This document shows positions 54,018 through 62,650 of a DNA stretch of 64,000 nucleotides, one piece after another. Each line of letters begins with the position of its first letter. The first letter of the stretch is position 1. The position numbers and the translations under genes are program-made. Source of the DNA: CAVQHY01 sp963712465. GTDB lineage: Bacteria; Actinomycetota; Thermoleophilia; Gaiellales; Gaiellaceae. Where the stretch lies: contig CAVQHY010000010.1 in NCBI GenBank assembly GCA_963712465.1, positions 62,001 through 126,000 on the forward strand, read 5' to 3'. The notes under the pieces were generated by a model that saw only the letters and a program-made list of their open reading frames with translations, did not search any database and was not told where the DNA came from.

Positions 54018-57000
54018 TCAGCGTCTGCCGAAGCTGTGGGCGGACGGCAACGCCACCCGCACCTCGGCGTCGTTGGCGACCCGCCGCGCAAGCGGGGCGA
54101 GGGTGATGAGCTCGTCGACGAGGACGTTGCGGTTGCGGTCGTAGCGCTCGTAGCGGCCGCGGGCGAGGATGAGCGGCTCGCCGCGCACGACAGCCCGGTA
54201 GCGCTCGTAGGCCGGCGGCGGGACGATCAGGTTGACCTGGCCGAACTCGTCCTCGATCAGCATGAAGACGATCCCCTTCGCCGTCGAGGGTCGCTGGCGC
54301 GCGACGGTCATGCCCGCGATCGCGATCGTCTCGCCGTGCTCGGCGTGCTCGAGCTCGCGGCTCGAGAGCACCTGCGGCGGCAGGTGGGGACGCAGAAGCT
54401 CGAGCGGGTGGACGCCGACGGAGAGGCTCGTGAGCCGGTAGTCGGCGAGCATCCGCTCCCACTGGGTCTGCTCGGGGAGCTCGGGAATCTCCGTCCACGG
54501 CTCGAGCGGGAGCGCGAGCTGGCGCTCGTCGCCGTTCTTGCCCGCGGAGACGGAGCGCGGCGCGAGCCCGAGCCGCCAGAGGAGCTGCCGCCGCGGCCAG
54601 CCGAAGCCGTCACACGCCCCCGAGGCGACGAGCGCCTCGAGCCCCGGCCGGTCGAGCGGCGCGCGCTGCGCGAGGTCCGAGACGCTGCGAAACGGCCCAC
54701 CGAGGTCGCGCTCGGCGACGAGGGCGGTCGCAGGCTCCTCGCCGAGACCCTTGACGTAGCCGAGGCCCACCCGCACAGCGTGGGGTCGCGCTGGGGCGGG
54801 CGGGACTCCAAAGGGCGGGGGTGGGATGGTGGGATGGAGGCGCCCGGAGGGCGCCGTTTGCTCTTGCAGCACGCATTTGGCGCCGCTTCGGTTCAGGTCG
54901 GGCGGGTGGACCTCCACCCCGTGCCGCTGCGCGTCGCGAACGAGACTCGCCGGCGGGTAGAAGCCCATCGGCTGGGCGTTCAGGAGCGCGCAGAGAAACT
55001 CGGCCGGGTAGCGGTGACGAAGCCAGGCCGACTGGTAGGCGAGCAGCCCGAAGGCGGCCGCGTGCGACTTGGGAAAGCCGAACTCGGAGAAGCCGACGAG
55101 CTTCTCGAACACCAGCTCCGCCGTCTCCGGGTCGACCCCCTTCGCGCCAGCGCCGGCGAGGAACCGTCCACGGTAGGCCTCGAGCGCGTCCCTGCTTCGC
55201 CGCCGGCTCATCGCCCGGCGCAGGCCCTCGGCCTCCCCCACGCTGAAGCCGGCGAGCGCGATCGCCACCTCGAGCACCTGGTCCTGGAAGACGACGACGC
55301 CGAGCGTCTCGCGCAGGCACTCCTCGAGCAGAGGGTGGTCATAGGGCGGCTCGTAGCCCGGGTCGTCACGCCGGCGCTGACGGCGCTCGATGTATGGATT
55401 GACAGCGCCCCCCTGGATCGGGCCCGGGCGGACCAGGGCGACCTGAACGGTGAGGTCGTCGAGGTTCTCCGGCCGCGTGCGGAGGAGGCTCTGCATCTGC
55501 GCGCGGCTCTCGATCTGGAACAGCCCGACGGTGTCGGCGCGCTGGATCTCGTCGTAGACCGCAGGCTCGTCGAGGGGAATGCGCGAAAGGTCGATCCGCT
55601 CGCCGCGCAGGCGCACGATCGAGTCGACGCACTCCTCGACCGCCGAGAGCATCCCGAGCCCGAGCAGGTCGATCTTGAGGAAGCCCGCGTCCGAGCACGA
55701 GTCCTTGTCCCACTGGCAGAGGCGCCTCCCCTCCATCGCTGCACGCTCGACGGGGACGAGCTCGACGAGCGGCCGCGAGGAGATGACCATCCCGCCGGGG
55801 TGCTGTGAGAGGTGGCGCGGCAGGCCCGCGATCTCCGCGGTGAGCGCGCGGAAGGCACGCCAGCGCGGCGAGGCGAGCCGCTCCTCGGCGCCGGGGACGT
55901 ACCCCATCTCCGTGCCGACGCTCGACGCATGCCAGCCCTCGGAGACGCGTGCGATCCGCTCGAGCTCCGACTGCGGCAGGCCAAGCGCCTTGCCGACGTC
56001 GCGGATCGCGCCGCGCGCACGGTAGGTGGAGAACGTCGCGACGAGCGCGGCCCGCTCGTGGCCGTAGCGCTCGATCACGGCGACGATGAGCTTCTCGCGG
56101 ATGTCCCGCGGGAAATCCAGGTCGATGTCCGGGACGGAGACGAGCTCGCGGTTCAGGAAGCGCCCGAGCGAGAGCCCCGCGCCGACCGGGTCGACGTGCG
56201 AGAGGCCGGTCAGGTAGCAGACGATCGAGCCGACCGAGCTGCCGCGCCCGCGGCCGGGAGGCAGAAGGTGGCGGGGCGATCCCGGCCCCCGGACGTCCCG
56301 GGCGACCTCGCGCGCGAGCTCGAGCACCTCCCAGTGGAGCAGGAAGAAGCCGGCGAGGCCGAGCTCGTCGATCAGCGCGAGCTCGTCTCGCAGCCGCGCG
56401 TCCGCGCGAGCGCGAAGGGGAAGCGGCGCGTGGCGGTACCGCTCGTCGAAGGCTCGTCCGCACACCCGAGCCAGCTGCGCGATCGCGGGCTCCTCGCCGT
56501 CGGCGAAGTCCGGATAGCGGTAGCCGAGCTCCTCCGTCAGGTCGAACTCGAGCCGCCCGGCGAGCTCGACCGTGGCCCGGACCGCGTCGGGATCGTCCGG
56601 GAAGCGGGCCGCGGACTCGGCAGGCGACGCGAGAACGTGCATGCGGTTCCCGCGCCGCTTCGGCTCGCAGGCCTCGAGCGCGGACTTCTCCCCGACGGCG
56701 ACGAGAACGTCCTGGAGATACGCGCGTCGCTCCGTGTGCGCGTGGACGTTCCCGGTCGCGACCGTGCGGACGCCGAGGTTGCGGGCGAGCTCGCGCAGCT
56801 GGGCGTTCCGGCGGGCGTCGCCGCGCGCGTATGGGCGCTGGAGCTCGACGAAGAACCGCTCCGGCCCGAGCTCGGCGGCGAGCCCGGCGGCCGCGTTCGG
56901 GTCGCGCACGGCGAGCCCCTGCCGGGCGCAGCCCGAGAGGCAGACGAGGCCATCGGCGCGCTCGGCGAGAAGGCCCAGGTCGAGCCGGGGGTTCAGCCGC

Positions 57001-57296
57001 TCCCCCGCGTGCGCGGCGGTGAGCAGGCGGCAGAGGTTCGCGTAGCCGCGGGGCGACTCGACGAGGAGCGTCACGTGCGAGCCGTCCACGAGCGTCACCT
57101 CGGCTCCGGTGATCGGGCGAAGCCCGAGCGGCTTCGCCGCGTGCGCGAACTCGAGCGACCCGTAGACGCCGTCGTGGTCGGTGAGCGCGAGCGCGGTGTG
57201 GCCCAGCTCGACCGCGCGGGCCGCGAGCTCCTCCGGCAGGGACGCGCCGTCGAGGAACGAGTACGCGCTGTGGCAGTGAAGCTCGACGTAGCTCAT
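54018..57296 (-). CDS. dnaE2: Error-prone DNA polymerase III alpha (DnaE2/ImuC)
   Basis: A 1092-residue C-family polymerase of the translesion type. PHP domain (YVELHCHSAYSFLDGASLPE, ALTDHDGVYGSLEFAH), polymerase palm (SVGSIVCYLTGLSHVDPVGA, VPDIDLDFPRDIREKLIVAV), helix-hairpin-helix and a C-terminal OB fold (TIAIAGMTVARQRPSTAKGI). No Gln-rich clamp tail. Around residues 820-840 a Pro-rich segment (LHPTIPPPPFGVPPAPARPH) interrupts the conserved match between LNRSGAKCVL and VGLGYVKGLG; it is encoded by repeat copy e. ImuB is encoded 2 kb further right. Confidence 0.94.
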   Translation of the reverse strand: MSYVELHCHSAYSFLDGASLPEELAARAVELGHTALALTDHDGVYGSLEFAHAAKPLGLRPITGAEVTLVDGSHVTLLVESPRGYANLCRLLTAAHAGERLNPRLDLGLLAERADGLVCLSGCARQGLAVRDPNAAAGLAAELGPERFFVELQRPYARGDARRNAQLRELARNLGVRTVATGNVHAHTERRAYLQDVLVAVGEKSALEACEPKRRGNRMHVLASPAESAARFPDDPDAVRATVELAGRLEFDLTEELGYRYPDFADGEEPAIAQLARVCGRAFDERYRHAPLPLRARADARLRDELALIDELGLAGFFLLHWEVLELAREVARDVRGPGSPRHLLPPGRGRGSSVGSIVCYLTGLSHVDPVGAGLSLGRFLNRELVSVPDIDLDFPRDIREKLIVAVIERYGHERAALVATFSTYRARGAIRDVGKALGLPQSELERIARVSEGWHASSVGTEMGYVPGAEERLASPRWRAFRALTAEIAGLPRHLSQHPGGMVISSRPLVELVPVERAAMEGRRLCQWDKDSCSDAGFLKIDLLGLGMLSAVEECVDSIVRLRGERIDLSRIPLDEPAVYDEIQRADTVGLFQIESRAQMQSLLRTRPENLDDLTVQVALVRPGPIQGGAVNPYIERRQRRRDDPGYEPPYDHPLLEECLRETLGVVVFQDQVLEVAIALAGFSVGEAEGLRRAMSRRRSRDALEAYRGRFLAGAGAKGVDPETAELVFEKLVGFSEFGFPKSHAAAFGLLAYQSAWLRHRYPAEFLCALLNAQPMGFYPPASLVRDAQRHGVEVHPPDLNRSGAKCVLQEQTAPSGRLHPTIPPPPFGVPPAPARPHAVRVGLGYVKGLGEEPATALVAERDLGGPFRSVSDLAQRAPLDRPGLEALVASGACDGFGWPRRQLLWRLGLAPRSVSAGKNGDERQLALPLEPWTEIPELPEQTQWERMLADYRLTSLSVGVHPLELLRPHLPPQVLSSRELEHAEHGETIAIAGMTVARQRPSTAKGIVFMLIEDEFGQVNLIVPPPAYERYRAVVRGEPLILARGRYERYDRNRNVLVDELITLAPLARRVANDAEVRVALPSAHSFGRR
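54781..54834 (-). repeat. Dispersed GC-rich repeat, copy e, inside dnaE2
   Basis: 54 bases, TGGGGTCGCGCTGGGGCGGG through GATGGTGGGA on the plus strand, matching the reverse complement of copy a. It sits in frame in dnaE2 (codons about 821-838) and keeps the gene open. Confidence 0.85.
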
Positions 57297-57301
57297 ACAC
57301 T
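57296..57301 (+). promoter_or_regulatory. TACACT -10 box, leaderless
   Basis: TANNNT, 6 bases before the GTG at 57308. Its first base is the first base of the dnaE2 start codon on the other strand, so the promoter lies almost inside dnaE2. Confidence 0.45.
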
Positions 57302-57307
57302 GGGCTC

Positions 57308-58189
57308 GTGACCGCAGTGGTGAGGGCGCCGGGGAATGGCGAGACGATCACCGAGCGAGCCGAGCGCACCGTCCGGATCCTCGACGACCGCCCAGAGCTG
57401 ACCGTCACGCAGGCGCGCTACGAGCTCGGCGAGCGAGGGCCCGACCCGCACGTCCACCGCGAGCACGCGGATGCGTTCTGGGTGCTCGAGGGAGAGCTCG
57501 CGTTCACGCTCGGGCCGGAAGGCGACGACGTCCGTGCCGGCCCGGGCGGGTTCGTGCTCGTGCCGCCGAACCTCGTCCACTCGTTCGGAAACGAGTCGCA
57601 GGCGACCGCGCGCTATCTCAACTTCCACGTCCCCGACCGCGGGTTCGCAGAGTCCCTTCGCGCCTCCAGGGACGGGCGCGACCGTACCGTCCCCCTCGAC
57701 AGCTTCGACCCGCCCGCCGACGGCGGCCGGCCGGCGTCCGAGGCCGTCGTGCTCGGCCCCGGCGAAGGCGAGCAACTCTCGGTCGGCGGCACCCGGGTCA
57801 CGCTCAAGGCGACCGGTGAGACCACCGGGGGCAGGCTGGCCTTCTGCGAGACGACGGTCGAGCCGGGCTTCCCCGGTCCGCCGCCGCACCTGCACAGGAC
57901 GCTCCACGACGTCTTCTACGTCCTCGAGGGAACGCTCGCCCTCCGCCTCGGCGACGGGATGCACGAGGCTGCGCCGGGAACGTTCGCCTGCATCCCGCCC
58001 GGCGTCGTCCATACGTTCTCCAATTCCGGCAGCGAGCCGGTGCGGTGTCTCAACTTCAACACCCCGGCCGGCCTCGAGGGCTACCTGCGCGATCTCGCCG
58101 AGGCGGCCCGCTCCGGGGGGTTCGACCCCGCGACGGTGGGCCGGATCGCCGCAGCGTACGACGTCGAGGTCGCCGGCGACAGCCCGTAG
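57308..58189 (+). CDS. Bicupin protein
   Basis: A 293-residue protein with two cupin domains. Domain 1 has DPHVHREHADAFWVLEGELA and PPNLVHSFGN; domain 2 has PPPHLHRTLHDVFYVLEGTL and PPGVVHTFSN. Each has the full His/Glu/His set. Family includes quercetin dioxygenase-like and storage-type proteins; the substrate is unknown. The C-terminal helix reads YLRDLAEAARSGGFDPATVG. Convergent with the acetamidase gene. Confidence 0.85.
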   Translation: MTAVVRAPGNGETITERAERTVRILDDRPELTVTQARYELGERGPDPHVHREHADAFWVLEGELAFTLGPEGDDVRAGPGGFVLVPPNLVHSFGNESQATARYLNFHVPDRGFAESLRASRDGRDRTVPLDSFDPPADGGRPASEAVVLGPGEGEQLSVGGTRVTLKATGETTGGRLAFCETTVEPGFPGPPPHLHRTLHDVFYVLEGTLALRLGDGMHEAAPGTFACIPPGVVHTFSNSGSEPVRCLNFNTPAGLEGYLRDLAEAARSGGFDPATVGRIAAAYDVEVAGDSP

Positions 58190-58339
58190 AAACATCGTCG
58201 CCGCCCCGGCACACGTCCGCGACGATCTCGGCACGGTGCATAACACACGTGTGTGGAATACCGCTGTACGCTCGAAAGCGGGTGGTGGGTCGGGGTGCCC
58301 CAGGAGGGAAAAAACGTGCGCCGCCCAGCCCACCCCCGC

Positions 58340-59209
58340 TCACACGTCCGGAACGACCGCGAGCACCATCGGCGAGACCGGCCCGCCGAAGCGCATGCCC
58401 ACCCGGGCGCTCGCGTAGGCGTAGGCGTCGAACGGCTCCAGCCCGAGCTCCCCGGTCAGGAGCTCGTAGGCCTGGTCGAGCGCGGCCTGATGGGCCGACT
58501 CGAGACTCTCCCCCATGCCGACGCAGATCGTCTCGTTCCCGGCGCGAAGCCGCGGCATTTCGAGACCCCTTCTCCGCTCGAGCCCGATCCGGAGCGTCGC
58601 CTGTCCGGCCGCCTCGAGGCTGACCCAGGTCGCTTCCGCTGCGCCCATCGCGGCGTGCAGGTCGCCCATCGAGAGCAGCGCGCCGTCGACCTGCACGGGC
58701 AGGAACAGGGTCACGCCCGGCACGAGCTCGCGGAGGTCCATGTTCCCGCCCCATGGGCACGCAGGCCCGAACGTCGAGCCGGAGCCCGACGCAGGCGCGA
58801 CGCCGATACAGCCGACCATCGGCTCGATCGGAGCCGTCACGCCGTCGCCGATCCGTGCGACACCGTCGGCGAGCGGGATCTCGCGAACGCGCAGCTCGTC
58901 GGTGCGACCTCCGAGCCCGCCGAAGCCGGGAAGCCAGACCGACCAGGCCCGTGTGACCGTGATGTCGAGCACGTCGATCGCGAGCGCGTCGCCCGGTGCC
59001 GCGCCCCGGACCGCGACCGGGCCGGTGACCGCGTTGAAGTTCTCGAGGCCGATCGCCTCGACCGTCTCCCCCAGCGAGAGCCGCTCGTAGGCGGCGTCCC
59101 CGGTCTCGAACGTCACGACGCTGCCGGGCTCGATCTCGAGCGCGGGGGAATGGGCGGCGTCGAACGAGAAGGTTCGCTGTTCCTTCGAAACGACGAACGA
59201 CTGGGACAC
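58340..59209 (-). CDS. Acetamidase/formamidase family protein
   Basis: A 289-residue metal-dependent amidase of the FmdA/AmdA fold. HSPALEIEPGSVVTFETGDA at the start, FGPACPWGGNMDLRELVPGV and GALLSMGDLHAAMGAAEATW are the family core. Hydrolyses short-chain amides to the acid and ammonia. The GTG at 59209 has AAGGAGG 5 bases upstream. It follows the imuB-DUF6504 pair by 23 bases and could be read from the SOS promoter. Confidence 0.92.
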   Translation of the reverse strand: MSQSFVVSKEQRTFSFDAAHSPALEIEPGSVVTFETGDAAYERLSLGETVEAIGLENFNAVTGPVAVRGAAPGDALAIDVLDITVTRAWSVWLPGFGGLGGRTDELRVREIPLADGVARIGDGVTAPIEPMVGCIGVAPASGSGSTFGPACPWGGNMDLRELVPGVTLFLPVQVDGALLSMGDLHAAMGAAEATWVSLEAAGQATLRIGLERRRGLEMPRLRAGNETICVGMGESLESAHQAALDQAYELLTGELGLEPFDAYAYASARVGMRFGGPVSPMVLAVVPDV

Positions 59210-59232
59210 GGAGGCCTCCTTAGGACGGACTG

Positions 59233-59457
59233 TCACGCGCGCTGCCGATACCACCGGCCGGTCTTCTCGTCGAGGAAGACCACGGCATTCTCCCCCGTCG
59301 CCAGCACCGCCTCGACGTAGCGTCGCTCCAGCGGCTCGTCCGTCCACCAGCGGTCGGCGACCAGCCACTCCTCCCGGACGGTTGCTACCGGAACCCGGTC
59401 GATCTCGATCGGCACTCCCTCGACGGCGACGACGTGCACGGGCCGCGGCTCGTTCAG
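59233..59457 (-). CDS. DUF6504-type small protein linked to the mutasome
   Basis: About 74 residues (HVVAVEGVPIEIDRVPVATV, VADRWWTDEPLERRYVEAVL). It resembles the small DUF6504 proteins that accompany imuB/dnaE2 in Actinobacteria. The start is unsure: a CTG at 59457 would overlap the imuB stop, and the first standard codon is the GTG at 59439. Function unknown, probably in translesion synthesis. Confidence 0.65.
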   Translation of the reverse strand: MNEPRPVHVVAVEGVPIEIDRVPVATVREEWLVADRWWTDEPLERRYVEAVLATGENAVVFLDEKTGRWYRQRA

Positions 59458-60639
59458 TCGTCGCGCGGAACGAGGATCGCCCGGCTCTCGGGTACGCGTG
59501 ACCACGGCGCCACCTCCACGACGCTGCATACGGCTTCCATGCCCGCGGCGGCCCTGACCTGGCGCAGCCCCTCGCGGAGACGCTCGCGCAGGCGGCTCCC
59601 GGCGGGACGGACGAGCTCCTCCTGGACGCCGACCGAGTCGGTCAGCTCGCCGAGCTCGAGCCGGAGCGAGAGCGCCGGTGCGGGCACCTCGGAGAGCTTC
59701 GGCGTGAGCGCGGCGCGAAGGCGGACGGGGTCGGCGCTCGGCTCCCGCAGCGTCGCCGTCCGTCGCCAGGAGCCGCCCCCGACGAGACGCACGGCGAGCG
59801 CGAGCCGCCGTGCCGCCCGCCCGGCTCGCTCCGGCCGGGCGAGGAGGCGGTCGACCAGCGCCGCGAGCGCCCGGGCGAGGGTGAGCTCGTTCGCGACCGG
59901 CTCGGGAAACTCGAGCGTCTCGGCGATCTCCTGCGGCGGCAGGCGCGGCTGGACGCCCCCGTCGTCCTCGCCGCGCGCCCGCCGCCACGCGTCGACCCCG
60001 TCGAGCCCGAGCCGGTCGGCGACCGAGCTCCCGGGGAGCGCGGCGAGCTCGCGCAGGCGCTGGACGCCGAGCTCGGACAGCTCGTCTCGCCGCTCGGAGG
60101 TCAGCGCGAGCAGGTCGACCGGGAGCGGCTCGAGGAAGAGCGCGGTCTCCCCGTCGTCGACGACGACCGCCTGTCCCGCCGGCGCGACGCTCGCGGCGGC
60201 GAGGGCTGCGAACCGTCGCGAGGCCGCACCGACTCTCGGCTCCCACTCGGCGCCGACCGCGTCGAGCGCCCGCGCGAGCGTCGCTTCGAGCCCGCCGGCG
60301 AGCCGTTCGACCCCCCGCGTCTCGAAGTAGACACATCCGGGCTCGACCGGCTCGACCGCGAAGCCGGCGTCCTCGAGCCGGCGAAGGACACGCTCCCACT
60401 CCTCCGCCGCGCCTGCCGGATCCTGCTCGACGAGCCGAAGCGACGGGCACGTCGCGAGCGCCTCCGAGAGGCGCATCCCCGGCCGGACTCCCTCCCCGGC
60501 GGCGACGGCCGTGCAGGAGCCGACGAGCGGCTCCCTTCCCGGGCGCCGGGGCGAGCGCAACCGGCGCCTCTCTCAGCTCCGGCCGCCCCCTGAGCGCGGC
60601 CCGGAGCTCGAACGCGGTGACGGTGAGACAGGCGATCAT
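59454..60639 (-). pseudogene. imuB: ImuB-like Y-family polymerase with an N-terminal frameshift
   Basis: A protein of about 395 residues if one base is removed. From the ATG at 60639 the frame gives MIACLTVTAFELRAALRGRP, then ELREAPVALAPAPG. Near 60531-60545, in GGGAAGGGAG, the homologous sequence jumps to another frame (REPLVGSCTAVAAGEGVRPG, then MRLSEALATCPSLRL) and runs to the end (VLVPRDD-type tail). ImuB lacks the catalytic acids of Y polymerases and bridges DnaE2 and the clamp. It is either a real mutation, an assembly error, or a recoded gene. Two SOS boxes lie just upstream. Confidence 0.75.
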
Positions 60640-60640
60640 G

Positions 60641-60669
60641 GAACGTATGTTCTACACGAACACGCGTTC
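60641..60669 (-). promoter_or_regulatory. Two tandem LexA/SOS boxes
   Basis: GAACGTATGTTC (60641-60652) and GAACACGCGTTC (60658-60669) both fit the actinobacterial GAAC-N4-GTTC box exactly. They lie immediately upstream of the imuB ATG. Their centres are 17 bases apart, close to one and a half helical turns. Strong evidence of SOS control of imuB and its downstream genes. Confidence 0.85.
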
Positions 60670-60675
60670 CCCTGC

Positions 60676-60694
60676 AAGGGAGAAATTATCCCTT
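60676..60694 (-). terminator. Weak hairpin after the HAF-repeat gene
   Basis: A 6-bp stem AAGGGA/TCCCTT with a 7-nt loop, starting at the stop codon. It separates this gene from the SOS promoter. Modest stability and no T-tract. Confidence 0.3.
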
Positions 60695-61857
60695 CAAGAA
60701 CCGAAGGGACAGCTCCACAGGACGGGGTCGATGCGACGGAGCTTGGAGTAGTCCTTGCCGGTGAGGCCGTAGACGTTGCCGACGATGTCGCCCGGGTTGT
60801 TGATGTCGTTCAGGGCGGTGACGACCACCCGGCTAGTCTGTGCTGCCGCCGGGATCGGGAGCGGCCTCAGGGACGTCCAGCCGGTCCGCCAGATCCTCGG
60901 CTCGGCCAGCCTGAATCCGGTGTTCGTGACGGTGCCGGACATGCCGGCCGCCTGCCCGCGGTCGTTGACGTCCACGAGCTCGGCGATGAAGTGGACCGGA
61001 GCGGGACGCCCCAGCAGGCGCGGCCTTGCCGTGCGCGATCGCCAGACCACGGCATTGTCCCGCTCGGGGTCGGTATTGGGCACTCCGGGGATGCCGTCGG
61101 TGCCGAGGTTGCCGAGGTAGCCGACGGTCAGTCCGGATCGGTTCGTCGCTTCGGCGATACCGTCGGCGCGGCCCGGGGCGGTCTTCAGGGGGACGACCTT
61201 GCCGGAGGCGTCCCAGAGCACCGGATTCTCCTCGCCGTCCTCGTTGGGCAGCTTTCGCGACCAGCCGGAGACGACGCCTTCGCTGTTGATGCCGAAGGCG
61301 TCGGTCCAGGTGTGCCCGGGCAGGGCGGGGAGCAGCGTGGCCTTGCCGTCGGGCGACCAGCGCACGGCCTGCCTCTGCCCCGCGACGATCAGCGTGGCGA
61401 CGATCTGGCCACGGTCGTTGATCGCGTTTCTCTGCGACACGTCCGCCTGCTGTCGCCGCCCGTTCGGCCCCTTCAGCACGGTCATGCGACCGTCCTCCCA
61501 ACGGAACGGGAACGTGCGATCTTTCTCGTCGTAGAGCAGGCCGAACACGACGCGGTCGTTGTTCACGCCGTAGGCCTCCGAGGAGACGTAGCCGGGCAGC
61601 ACCCCGAGATCGACCGCCCCCTCGACCTTCCCGCCCGGCCACAGGATCGCACGAAACGTCCCGTCCGTGCCGTCGGCGAAGCCGACGACGTCACCGCGGT
61701 CGTTCAACGCCTTCGCCTGCACCTCCTGCGAGCCCTCCCGCGGCGACTCGAGGATCGTCGTGCTCGGCGAGCAGGCTGCCTCCACGGCTCGGCTGGAGGT
61801 CGCAGACGTGACGGCGATCAGGCTCGCGGCCAGACCCGCCAGGCCGATGGCGCCCAC
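60694..61857 (-). CDS. Secreted HAF-repeat beta-propeller-like protein
   Basis: A 387-residue protein. A signal-type N-terminus (GAIGLAGLAASLIAVTSATS) with likely cleavage near SRAVEA-AC; the Cys could also be a lipobox-like residue. HAF repeats follow, each with a pattern such as ALNDRGDVVGF, AINDRGQIVATL, GINSEGVVSGW, DVNDRGQAAGM and ALNDINNPGDIVGN. Such extracellular proteins have no known activity. The GTG at 61857 is the given start; GGGAGG is 15 bases upstream, which is far. Confidence 0.75.
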   Translation of the reverse strand: MGAIGLAGLAASLIAVTSATSSRAVEAACSPSTTILESPREGSQEVQAKALNDRGDVVGFADGTDGTFRAILWPGGKVEGAVDLGVLPGYVSSEAYGVNNDRVVFGLLYDEKDRTFPFRWEDGRMTVLKGPNGRRQQADVSQRNAINDRGQIVATLIVAGQRQAVRWSPDGKATLLPALPGHTWTDAFGINSEGVVSGWSRKLPNEDGEENPVLWDASGKVVPLKTAPGRADGIAEATNRSGLTVGYLGNLGTDGIPGVPNTDPERDNAVVWRSRTARPRLLGRPAPVHFIAELVDVNDRGQAAGMSGTVTNTGFRLAEPRIWRTGWTSLRPLPIPAAAQTSRVVVTALNDINNPGDIVGNVYGLTGKDYSKLRRIDPVLWSCPFGS

Positions 61858-61906
61858 GTAGAGCGGTCTGATCCTCCCGGTCGCGATGCGGGGACACTAC
61901 TACCCG

Positions 61907-62611
61907 TTACGACCACGCGAGCGCGGTCACCTCGGCGACGTCGCCGTCCATCGCGGCGAGGTGCGGAACGAGCGCGACGACGCTCTCGCGCGCGCACCAG
62001 GCGATGTCGTCCTCGAGCCCCGTGCGGCGCAGGTTCGCACCGCTCTTCGACGCGGCCAGCGCCGCCTCCGCGGACTCGAACGACCCGGCCAGCCGCGCGG
62101 CCGCCTCGGCCGAGTCGGCCCGGTCGCCGTCGAGCAGCTCGACGATCCGCCCGGCGACGTACGCGTCGTCGAGCGTGAACGCGCCACGCACACCCGCGCA
62201 GATGACGGCCACGTCCTGCCCGCGTCCAGCCGCGACCTCGGCGACCGCCTGGAGGTTCACGAGCCCGGCGACGAGGACGAGGTCGCACCGCGCGGCCGCC
62301 GAGACGATCGCCCGCGTCCCGTTCGTCGTCGTCAGGATCACGGTCTCGGCCCGGGGCTCGACGTACTCGCGCGGCGAGTTACCGAGGTCGAAGCCGGGGA
62401 TCAGCACCGTCCCGCGCTCGCCGCCGAGGACGCCCTCGTCGAGCTCGTCGCGCAACCTCTGCGCCTCCGCGACCTCCTCGCAGCAGAGCACGCGCCGGTA
62501 GCCGGAGGCGAGCGCCTGCGTGATCGTGGTCGTCGCGCGCAGGACGTCCACGACGATTCCCACCGGCGCCTCGATCGTCTCGCCGGGGGTGAACGCGACC
62601 TCGATCCGCAC
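61907..62611 (-). CDS. comB: 2-phosphosulfolactate phosphatase
   Basis: A 234-residue Mg-dependent phosphatase of the ComB family. IVVDVLRATTTITQALASGY, VLIPGFDLGNSPREYV and TTTNGTRAIVSAA are the family's main blocks. ComB acts in coenzyme M synthesis in archaea; bacterial homologues are frequent without the rest of the pathway, so the substrate here is uncertain. The GTG start has TAACGT 8 bases upstream. Confidence 0.92.
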   Translation of the reverse strand: MRIEVAFTPGETIEAPVGIVVDVLRATTTITQALASGYRRVLCCEEVAEAQRLRDELDEGVLGGERGTVLIPGFDLGNSPREYVEPRAETVILTTTNGTRAIVSAAARCDLVLVAGLVNLQAVAEVAAGRGQDVAVICAGVRGAFTLDDAYVAGRIVELLDGDRADSAEAAARLAGSFESAEAALAASKSGANLRRTGLEDDIAWCARESVVALVPHLAAMDGDVAEVTALAWS

Positions 62612-62619
62612 GACGCGGG

Positions 62620-62625
62620 ACGTTA
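62620..62625 (-). promoter_or_regulatory. TAACGT -10 box, leaderless
   Basis: Minus-strand TANNNT, 8 bases before the comB GTG at 62611. Confidence 0.5.
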
Positions 62626-62636
62626 CACGGCCGGGC

Positions 62637-62642
62637 TAGGAT
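62637..62642 (+). promoter_or_regulatory. TAGGAT -10 box, leaderless
   Basis: TANNNT, 8 bases before the rhomboid GTG at 62651. With the box at 62620 it forms a compact divergent promoter, 39 bases between start codons. Confidence 0.5.
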
Positions 62643-62650
62643 GGCCCGCG

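Noticed and set aside
58270..58335. A sixth copy of the GC-rich repeat
   Set aside because: It has GGTGGTGGG and CCCACCCCCGCTC words but in the wrong arrangement and with an A-rich middle. Similarity is not sufficient.
59233..60639. A single 468-codon gene from the imuB start to the DUF6504 end
   Set aside because: The middle of this frame is Arg-rich nonsense; ImuB homology lies in the neighbouring frame, so this is two genes and a frameshift.
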